From contig NZ_CP094929.1 in the NCBI RefSeq assembly GCF_022869165.1, forward strand, positions 2,542,001 to 2,606,000: 64,000 nucleotides of DNA. Direction: 5' to 3'. This DNA comes from Sphaerochaeta associata (GTDB lineage Bacteria; Spirochaetota; Spirochaetia; Sphaerochaetales; Sphaerochaetaceae). Below are positions 58,232 to 64,000 of this stretch, in pieces. The position numbers and the translations under genes are program-made. The notes under the pieces are model-generated. The model was not told where the DNA came from, made no database searches, and worked only from the letters and a program-made list of their open reading frames with translations. Within the stretch, counting starts at the first letter, position 1; every line of letters begins with the position of its first letter.

Positions 58232-59542
58232 ATGCTTGCATTGGGAATTTTTCTTGGACTATGCTGCTTGGAAGTGGTGATGTACAAAAAGCGAGAGTGC
58301 TGGGGACGCAACACCCTGCGCCTGCGCATTGTTCTATTTTTGCTCTTTGTACTGCTTGCCGGCATTCGATTCATTCCATGGGGATTTTCGTGGTACCTCT
58401 TGGGTGGTCTGCTCGCCGTAAGGGCGCTGATTTCATTACTTGGCTTGTTAAAGAAATCAGCAACGAAAGCCAGGTCCAAAGGAAAAACTGCAGGCAATCT
58501 GGTGATCAGCATCGTGCTTATAGGGTTGTCAGTGATTCCTTTGCTCTTGCTGCCGCCCCCTGTCCCCTTGCAACAAACCTCAAGCAATGCAGTGGGAACC
58601 ATGGTTTATACCTGGACTGATGAGAATCGCGAGGACGTGTTCACCCCTGAGGCGGATTATCGCAACATAACGGTACAGTTTTGGTATCCAGCCGTCACGC
58701 CGGGAGAGAGCGCACCTGTTTTGGAAGGTCCATTCCCCTTGGTTGTATTCTCCCACGGGGCCTTCGGCTATAGGATGAGCAATCATTCCACCTTCATGGA
58801 ATTGGCCGGCAACGGGTATATCGTTGCAAGCATCGACCATACGTATCAGGCCTTCATGACCAAGGAAGCTGATGGAAGGGTTGTGCTCGGCGATACCGGC
58901 TTCATCCAAACCGCCATGCATGTGGAGAATGGTGAGATCACAGGTGAAGCACTCTATCAGCTGCAAAAAGATTGGATGGCCCTGCGCTCCTGTGATATGG
59001 CATTTGTACTGGAGCAGATACGGAAACGAGCGGCCCTTCCAACCTCCAGCGAACTCTTTCACCAGTTGGATATCGAGTGCATCGGAGTCCTCGGCCACTC
59101 GATGGGCGGCGCAACCGCCGCATGGATCGGACGCGAGGACGATGCAATTGATGCAGTGATCGTTCTTGACGGGACGCTGATGGGCGAGATAGTGGGCTTC
59201 GAACAGGGGAAGGAGGTATTGACCGATGTTCCCTATCCCAAACCGATATTGGATGTATTCAACGAGAGTCATTACGCAGATGCCACTGCAATCGGCCTGG
59301 ACTACGCAAACATGAGGATGCAAGGGAATGCGTTTGAAGCATATCAACTGGTCGTCGATGGTTCAGGACATCTGAACTTCACCGACCTCCCCCTCGTTTC
59401 GCCCTTGCTTGCATCCTTGTTGGGCACCGGTAGCGTAGACCCACGCGCTTGCATGGAAATCACCAATACCGCGGTACGGGAGTTTCTCGATTACCACCTC
59501 AAGGGAGAGGGAATCGAAATACCACCGTTCAGGAGGGTTTAG
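58232..59542 (+). CDS. Membrane-anchored alpha/beta hydrolase (PAF-acetylhydrolase-like)
   Basis: A 436-residue protein. Three hydrophobic segments occupy residues 1-110 (MLALGIFLGLCCLEVVMY, IVLFLLFVLLAGIRF, VISIVLIGLSVIPLLLL). The catalytic domain follows: VQFWYPA, LVVFSHGAFGYR (oxyanion region), the nucleophile elbow GHSMGGATAAW, DGTLMG, and a late His in VVDGSGHLNFTD. This is close to the platelet-activating-factor acetylhydrolase and dienelactone-hydrolase-like group that cleaves short acyl esters. It is paired with the TetR gene and ends at a strong hairpin. Confidence 0.85.
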   Translation: MLALGIFLGLCCLEVVMYKKRECWGRNTLRLRIVLFLLFVLLAGIRFIPWGFSWYLLGGLLAVRALISLLGLLKKSATKARSKGKTAGNLVISIVLIGLSVIPLLLLPPPVPLQQTSSNAVGTMVYTWTDENREDVFTPEADYRNITVQFWYPAVTPGESAPVLEGPFPLVVFSHGAFGYRMSNHSTFMELAGNGYIVASIDHTYQAFMTKEADGRVVLGDTGFIQTAMHVENGEITGEALYQLQKDWMALRSCDMAFVLEQIRKRAALPTSSELFHQLDIECIGVLGHSMGGATAAWIGREDDAIDAVIVLDGTLMGEIVGFEQGKEVLTDVPYPKPILDVFNESHYADATAIGLDYANMRMQGNAFEAYQLVVDGSGHLNFTDLPLVSPLLASLLGTGSVDPRACMEITNTAVREFLDYHLKGEGIEIPPFRRV

Positions 59543-59549
59543 CATCCTC

Positions 59550-59582
59550 TTGTGGTGCTTGGGAACATACCAAGCACCACAA
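59550..59582 (+). terminator. Perfect 13-bp hairpin after the hydrolase gene
   Basis: TTGTGGTGCTTGG (59550-59562), seven-base loop, CCAAGCACCACAA (59570-59582). It starts eight bases past the stop codon. There is no T-run, so it may be factor-assisted or a 3' stabiliser. Confidence 0.65.
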
Positions 59583-59651
59583 TGATGAATGCAATTCATC
59601 TTACATTGTGTATTGGATATACGACATGGTTCTTTCTTTTACCTGCACCGG

Positions 59652-59660
59652 TGGTATACT
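59652..59660 (+). promoter_or_regulatory. Extended -10 promoter of the GntP-type permease gene
   Basis: TGG-TATACT forms an extended -10 element (-10 at 59655-59660) with only a weak -35. The start would be near 59667, leaving GAGGAGG in the leader before the ATG at 59687. Confidence 0.5.
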
Positions 59661-59686
59661 GTTCAAAAACCATGAGGAGGTTGTTC

Positions 59687-61063
59687 ATGTCTGGAATTGC
59701 ATTGATCATCACGTTTGTGATCGCCATCGCGGTCATGATCATGGCCATCTCGAAATGGAACGTCCATCCGTTCCTCGCCCTGATGGGAGTCTCCTTGCTT
59801 CTTGCCATCGTCATCGGCCTGCCATTGAAGGACATCCCGGGTGTCATAGGCTCTGGATTCAGCGGCATTTTCAGCAGCATCGGCATCGTCATCATCCTTG
59901 GAGCCCTGATCGGCACCATTCTGGAGAAGACGGGAGCCGCTCTCAAGCTTGCTGAGATGGTCGTCCGGCTTGTGGGTCGCAAACATCCCCAGCTTGCCAT
60001 GGAACTCATGGGCTGGGTGGTATCGATTCCTGTGTTCTGCGACAGCGGATTTGTCATTCTCGATCCCATCCGCAAGGCTCTTAGAAAAAAGACCCAATTC
60101 TCGTCTGTTGCCATGACAGTCGCGCTTTCTGCCGGTCTGTACACCAGTCATGTGCTCATTCCACCTACTCCCGGTCCGATCGCAGCAGCAGGAACCTTGG
60201 GAATCGGAGACAATTTGTTCATGGTGATCGTCATAGGTGCCATCGTTTCCATCCCCTCGCTTGCCATCGCCTACTTCTATGCCAACTACATCGGCAAGAA
60301 AGTTCAGAGTGGTGAGGATTTGGGAGAAGACGAAGAAGGCGTCGATTATGACACGCTGCTCAAGAGCTTCGGGGACCTGCCGAACGGATTTCTTTCCCTT
60401 GCCCCGATTCTCATGCCCATTCTTGCCATGGCCCTCGGCTCTCTTTCCGCCGCCTTGAAGTGGAAGGGAGCGATGGCCGGCTTCCTGGCCTTTATCGGCA
60501 CACCGATCATCGCGTTGACCATCGGATTGTTGTTCGGTATTCTCCTGCTCGTTCAACGCAGTGAGATGAAATATTTCAACACCATGACCACCGAGACGCT
60601 GAAAGTGGTCGGTCCGATCCTGTTCATCACCGCTGCCGGCGGAGTGCTCGGAAAAGTCATCGCAAGCGCCGGCTTCGTCGCGTTCATGCAAGAGCATGCC
60701 ACAGTCTTGGCTGCAGTCGGTATTTTCTTCCCGTTCCTGATTTCGGCGATACTGAAAACCGCTCAAGGCTCTTCAACCGTCGCCATCACCACTACGGCCG
60801 GTATTATGGGCAGCATCGCTGAAAGCTCGTCCATGATGACTGCACTCGGGCTCGCCAGTCCGATGGCCGCCGTGTTGACAGTCATGGCGATCGGAGCGGG
60901 ATCGATGACGGTTTCACATGCCAATGACAGCTATTTCTGGGTGGTGACCAACTTCGGAAAGCTCAAGCCCGAGGACGGATACAAGACCCAGACCATGGTC
61001 ACATTGCTGCAAGGTTTGGCAAGCATCATTTTCATCTGGCTTTTCTCCCTCATTTTGCTGTAA
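59687..61063 (+). CDS. GntP-family permease (probable glycerate or gluconate uptake)
   Basis: A 458-residue polytopic permease with 12 or more hydrophobic segments. VHPFLALMGVSLLLAIVIGLP, GIVIILGALIGTILEKTGAA, IPVFCDSGFVIL, SAGLYTSHVLIPPTPGPIAAAG and AQGSSTVAITTTAGI are GntP signatures. The frame is open to 59552, but GAGGAGG lies six bases before the ATG at 59687. The glycerate kinase gene follows, so D-glycerate is the likely substrate; a gluconate role is possible. Confidence 0.9.
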   Translation: MSGIALIITFVIAIAVMIMAISKWNVHPFLALMGVSLLLAIVIGLPLKDIPGVIGSGFSGIFSSIGIVIILGALIGTILEKTGAALKLAEMVVRLVGRKHPQLAMELMGWVVSIPVFCDSGFVILDPIRKALRKKTQFSSVAMTVALSAGLYTSHVLIPPTPGPIAAAGTLGIGDNLFMVIVIGAIVSIPSLAIAYFYANYIGKKVQSGEDLGEDEEGVDYDTLLKSFGDLPNGFLSLAPILMPILAMALGSLSAALKWKGAMAGFLAFIGTPIIALTIGLLFGILLLVQRSEMKYFNTMTTETLKVVGPILFITAAGGVLGKVIASAGFVAFMQEHATVLAAVGIFFPFLISAILKTAQGSSTVAITTTAGIMGSIAESSSMMTALGLASPMAAVLTVMAIGAGSMTVSHANDSYFWVVTNFGKLKPEDGYKTQTMVTLLQGLASIIFIWLFSLILL

Positions 61064-61077
61064 CATAGAGGCAATAC

Positions 61078-61093
61078 GGGGGCTTCGGCCCCC
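61078..61093 (+). terminator. UUCG-loop hairpin between permease and kinase genes
   Basis: GGGGGC-TTCG-GCCCCC is an extra-stable tetraloop hairpin. It lies in the 50 bases between the two genes, just before the GAGGAG ribosome site of the kinase. It has no T-tract, so it may stabilise or attenuate instead of terminating. Confidence 0.5.
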
Positions 61094-61113
61094 ACATCAG
61101 TGAGGAGCCCGCG

Positions 61114-62247
61114 ATGAAGAATATCCTATTAATCCCCGATTCCTTCAAAGGAACCATGAGTTCCGAACAGATCTGTTCCATCATGGACAGAGCGATCAAG
61201 CAACACTATCCCGATGCCCATGTCACCAGCATTCCTGTAGCAGATGGAGGAGAAGGTAGTGTCGATGCGTTCCTGCAAGCTCTCGGAGGCGAAAAGAGAT
61301 CTCTTACCGTCCAAGGCCCCTTTGCATTCCCCATGGAAAGCTTTTATGGGGTTATCAAGAAAAATACCGCAGTCATTGAGATGGCGGCTTGTGCCGGCCT
61401 TCCCCTCGTAGGGGATGAGCTTCATCCTGATTTGACCACTACCTACGGCGTCGGCGAGTTGATTCTCGATGCAGCAAAGAGCGGCTGTAAGACCATCATC
61501 GTTGGTCTTGGCGGCAGTGCCACCAACGACGGCGGCTGTGGGGCTGCTGCTGCATGCGGCGTCGTGTTCCGTGACAAGGATGGAAAGGCCTTTGTTCCCA
61601 CCGGAGGAACCTTGGGCAAGGTGGCAAGCATCGATACTTCGAGCCTGGACCCCGCGCTCAAGGATGTCACCATCACCACCATGTGCGACATCGACAACCC
61701 CTTTTACGGCACCACCGGTGCGGCGTATATCTTCGGGCCGCAGAAGGGAGCCAATCCCGACATGGTCAAGATTCTCGATGCAAACCTGCAAAGTCTTGCC
61801 AAGGTCATCGAGCGTGACTGCCACATCGATGTGCAAGCCATCCCCGGCAGCGGTGCTGCAGGCGGTATGGGAGGCGGAATGGCAGCCTTTTTCGGCAGCC
61901 AACTGCAAATGGGTATCGAGACGGTGCTCGAGACTGTAAACTTCGACAAGCTTTTGACCAAAGCCGATCTGGTACTCACCGGTGAGGGAAAGATCGACGG
62001 CCAGAGCCTGCGAGGCAAGGTTGTCATCGGGGTTGCAAGGCGGGCAAAGAAGGTCAATGTACCGGTTGTTGCCATCGTCGGTGACATCGGAGACGACGTT
62101 GAAGGCGCCTACAACGAAGGTGTGAGTGCAATCTTCTCGATCAACCGCCTGGCCATCGACTTCAAGGCTGCAAAACCCCGCGCTCCCCAGGATATGGCGA
62201 AAACCATGGACAATCTGATGCGCTTCGTCAAGCGCATGGGCCTGTGA
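61114..62247 (+). CDS. Glycerate kinase (GckA/GlxK family)
   Basis: A 377-residue kinase that phosphorylates D-glycerate for entry into glycolysis. LLIPDSFKGTMSSEQIC opens it, with PVADGGEGSVDAFL, ETAACAGLPL-like, IIVGLGGSATNDGGCGAAAACG (nucleotide-binding Gly-rich loop), IPGSGAAGGMGGGM and LTGEGKIDGQSLRGKVVIGVARRA as family blocks. Length is normal. It follows the GntP-type permease in the same direction, and its stop overlaps the next gene's GTG start by four bases. Confidence 0.94.
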   Translation: MKNILLIPDSFKGTMSSEQICSIMDRAIKQHYPDAHVTSIPVADGGEGSVDAFLQALGGEKRSLTVQGPFAFPMESFYGVIKKNTAVIEMAACAGLPLVGDELHPDLTTTYGVGELILDAAKSGCKTIIVGLGGSATNDGGCGAAAACGVVFRDKDGKAFVPTGGTLGKVASIDTSSLDPALKDVTITTMCDIDNPFYGTTGAAYIFGPQKGANPDMVKILDANLQSLAKVIERDCHIDVQAIPGSGAAGGMGGGMAAFFGSQLQMGIETVLETVNFDKLLTKADLVLTGEGKIDGQSLRGKVVIGVARRAKKVNVPVVAIVGDIGDDVEGAYNEGVSAIFSINRLAIDFKAAKPRAPQDMAKTMDNLMRFVKRMGL

Positions 62248-62939
62248 ACCAACACCTGCTTCGCCAAAGGCTCAGCGATCTCGCTGAGCCTTCCTATCGC
62301 GCCTTCAGCAAGAAACTCAAGGTCAGTGACCGACTCATCTTCGGAATCCGGACCCCCAAGCTTCAGAAGCTCATCAAGCAGCTGTACGGGGAGGAAGGCA
62401 TCAAGGCCCTTGATGATTTCTTCATCTACCAAGAGCCTTCGTATGAAGAGATCCAAATTGCCTTCTCTCTCTTCGGGCTCCTGAAACTTGACTATCAGAG
62501 TGCCCTTTCATATTTGGACAGGCTCAGACCGTTCAACGATAGTTGGGCGACCAATGACAACCTTGCCGGATGGTTTTCCCATCTTGCGCAGGAAAAAGAT
62601 TTCTACAGGTATCTTCGCTCTCTTCTCCGAGAGCAAAATCCATACGACCAGCGCCTCGGCATCGTTTCACTGATGAATTACTACCTTGAGGAGAATTCGA
62701 TTGCGGAAACACTGGTCGAGCTCGCTTCTGTCACCAACCCTCATTATTACGTTGTGATGGCACTCGGTTGGGCCTATGCCACCGCCTTCTGCAAGGACCG
62801 CAACAAAACACTGCCGTATCTGCAACCGGGCATCCTGGGCGAGCAGGTTCGGCGAAAAGCCATTCAGAAGTGCCTTGAGTCACGCCTTGTCAGTGAAGAG
62901 GATAAAACCCTGTTGAAAAGCCTCAGGAAAACACCCTGA
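62244..62939 (+). CDS. DNA alkylation repair (AlkD-like) HEAT-repeat protein
   Basis: A 231-residue all-helical protein of the AlkD family. FGIRTPKLQKLIKQL, FNDSWATNDNLAGWF and VMALGWAYATAFCKDRNKTL are the blocks seen in AlkD-like proteins; the RRKAIQKCLESR end is also typical. AlkD removes bulky alkylated bases by trapping the DNA backbone, but not every member is active. It starts on a GTG that overlaps the glycerate kinase stop; the functional link to that kinase is probably only positional. It converges with the dipeptidase gene and overlaps it by 17 bases. Confidence 0.85.
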   Translation: MNQHLLRQRLSDLAEPSYRAFSKKLKVSDRLIFGIRTPKLQKLIKQLYGEEGIKALDDFFIYQEPSYEEIQIAFSLFGLLKLDYQSALSYLDRLRPFNDSWATNDNLAGWFSHLAQEKDFYRYLRSLLREQNPYDQRLGIVSLMNYYLEENSIAETLVELASVTNPHYYVVMALGWAYATAFCKDRNKTLPYLQPGILGEQVRRKAIQKCLESRLVSEEDKTLLKSLRKTP

Positions 62940-63831
62940 GGGCATTCTCAAACCACATGGCCTGCAACTCGGAGGACGTAAAGCCTGACTTTTCCAATGC
63001 CTGCCAGAGCAGAGAAAGTGCATCGTAATGGGGAATTTCAAGCTCACCCGTGATGCCGTCGTAATCGGTGCCCAATGCCGTAACAGCACTTCCCCCAACC
63101 TGCTTGAGATGGACGGCATGACGAACCATCGCCTCGATGCTGCTTCTCATCCAGTCCTCACTGAGAAAGGAGGGACAGAAATTCAATCCCACCACCCCGC
63201 CTTTGTCTGCGATGGTTCGGATCATGCGGTCACTGAGGTTTCTGCTGTGATTGGTAACTGAACGGCAGTTCGAGTGGCTCGCCACAAACGGCTTTCTCGA
63301 TATCGAGGCTACGTCATTGAGTCCTTCATCGTTGAGGTGAGAGACATCGACGAGGATGTTGTGGTGCTCAAGCTCCTCAACCGCCGAGAAACCCAGCCGT
63401 TTCAAGCCTCCTGCAAGGTGATGAGGAAACCCATAGTCGTTCTCATGGTTCCATGTCAGGGTGGCAAGGCGGACGCCCCAGGAGGCAAGTGTCCCGATGC
63501 GGCTGAGTTCTCCTTCCAGGATTTGCAGCTCCTCGCAACTGAGAATCGCACCATGAAGAGAAGATCCCCTGATTTCGTCTGCAGTTCTGACCTGCACAAT
63601 CCTATCCTGATTCTGCTCCAATTCCAGAAGGAATCGTTCATGCAGTCTCTGTGCCGATCGCCAGCAATTGCCTTGCTCGCTGTCGACGAACATGGCGAAA
63701 CAGGCGGTCACTTGTCCTGCCTTATCCATCCAAGCGAGTGATACCTGGCCGGAGTTTTCGGCTAGGGTTCCCGTACCCAGTTGCTGGAGTTCGTAGATGG
63801 TATCACAGTGCAGATCGAAGACTGGATGCAT
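62923..63831 (-). CDS. Membrane-dipeptidase family enzyme (M19)
   Basis: A 302-residue zinc dipeptidase. FDLHCDTIYEL carries the His-x-Asp metal ligands, ILSCEELQIL the bridging Glu, VDVSHLNDEGLNDVA the third-strand His, ASHSNCRSVTNHSRNLSD the next His-Arg region, and ALGTDYDGITG the Asp. Members cleave dipeptides, including ones with D-residues. The frame begins at 63864, but GGGAG is about nine bases before the ATG at 63831, which gives the usual N-terminus. It is not joined to the peptide cluster but adds to the large peptidase set of this window. Confidence 0.92.
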   Translation of the reverse strand: MHPVFDLHCDTIYELQQLGTGTLAENSGQVSLAWMDKAGQVTACFAMFVDSEQGNCWRSAQRLHERFLLELEQNQDRIVQVRTADEIRGSSLHGAILSCEELQILEGELSRIGTLASWGVRLATLTWNHENDYGFPHHLAGGLKRLGFSAVEELEHHNILVDVSHLNDEGLNDVASISRKPFVASHSNCRSVTNHSRNLSDRMIRTIADKGGVVGLNFCPSFLSEDWMRSSIEAMVRHAVHLKQVGGSAVTALGTDYDGITGELEIPHYDALSLLWQALEKSGFTSSELQAMWFENALRVFS

Positions 63832-63934
63832 AAAAAAGTACTCCCAAGTAGTTGCCGTTAGCAAATAAAAGTAGTAATGTATCTATACGATATAAGAATT
63901 CACCTGTATAGTATACAGTAACAAGGAGCATAGA

Positions 63935-64000
63935 ATGATCAAACATGTAACCAAGAGCACATATGAAGCTGAAGTACTGAAGAGCAGTGTACCCGTAGTC
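63935..64000 (+). CDS. trxA: Thioredoxin, 5' fragment cut by the window edge
   Basis: The first 22 codons (MIKHVTKSTYEAEVLKSSVP and on) match the thioredoxin N-terminus up to just before the WCGPC site, which lies outside the window. AAGGAG precedes the ATG. Upstream a TATAGT (63907-63912) directly after TG is a plausible -10. The identification rests on a short stretch, so it is likely but not certain. Confidence 0.7.
   Translation, partial: MIKHVTKSTYEAEVLKSSVPVV

Overview
The window looks like chromosomal DNA of a free-living or host-associated anaerobic spirochaete, most like Sphaerochaeta. This is inferred from gene content and style (signal peptides ending in FAGG-x-AE, many peptide and sugar ABC transporters, NfnAB, the AmmeMemoRadiSam trio); no 16S rRNA gene is present, so the genus is a guess. 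Coding density is high. There is no phage, insertion sequence, CRISPR array or rRNA. Promoters are readable: many are TTGACA-like, 16-18 bp, TATAGT-like. Several of them lie so close to a start codon that the mRNA would have no leader.

Layout. (1) 1-4589: end of a peptide ABC transporter (ATPase, binding protein) with an M42 peptidase and a DegT-type aminotransferase. (2) 4638-13267: mixed small genes: a secreted beta-sandwich protein, tRNA-Phe, a HAD phosphatase, a chloramphenicol-acetyltransferase-like protein, an ECF ATPase and T subunit, 5-formyl-THF cyclo-ligase, a lone EIIA, nfnAB, a cupin, and an Hsp20 gene with a sigma-54-type promoter. (3) 13460-24541: a minus-strand purine operon, purE-purC-purF-purM-purN/IMP cyclohydrolase fusion-AICAR transformylase-purD-purL. 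The usual bifunctional PurH is absent; its two activities sit on two separate genes, and purK and purB are not in the window. (4) 24596-29056: a C_GCAxxG_C_C protein, an ABC-F ATPase, and the MEMO, AMMECR1 and radical SAM genes. (5) 29213-38106: a sugar-uptake operon (binding protein, two permeases, GH3 glycosidase) preceded by a two-component pair whose histidine kinase senses through a soluble LacI-like sugar-binding domain. (6) 38137-38797: a small unknown gene with a perfect consensus promoter, and initiator tRNA-Met. (7) 39135-54519: a large peptide or amino-acid-conjugate catabolic cluster: two aminotransferases, a complete Dpp-type transporter, two M20 and three M24 peptidases, RidA, and a YheO-type regulator. 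(8) 54732-64000: TrkA/TrkH potassium uptake, a TetR-hydrolase pair, a GntP-type permease with glycerate kinase, an AlkD-like protein, an M19 dipeptidase, and the start of thioredoxin.

How it fits together. Three regions import small organic substrates and carry matching enzymes beside the transporter. The purine operon is compact, with genes overlapping or nearly touching. The most noteworthy features are the LacI-domain histidine kinase, the PurN-cyclohydrolase fusion with an internal ribosome site, the alternating M20/M24 peptidase cluster, the sigma-54 promoter of hsp20, and the repeated leaderless promoter geometry.
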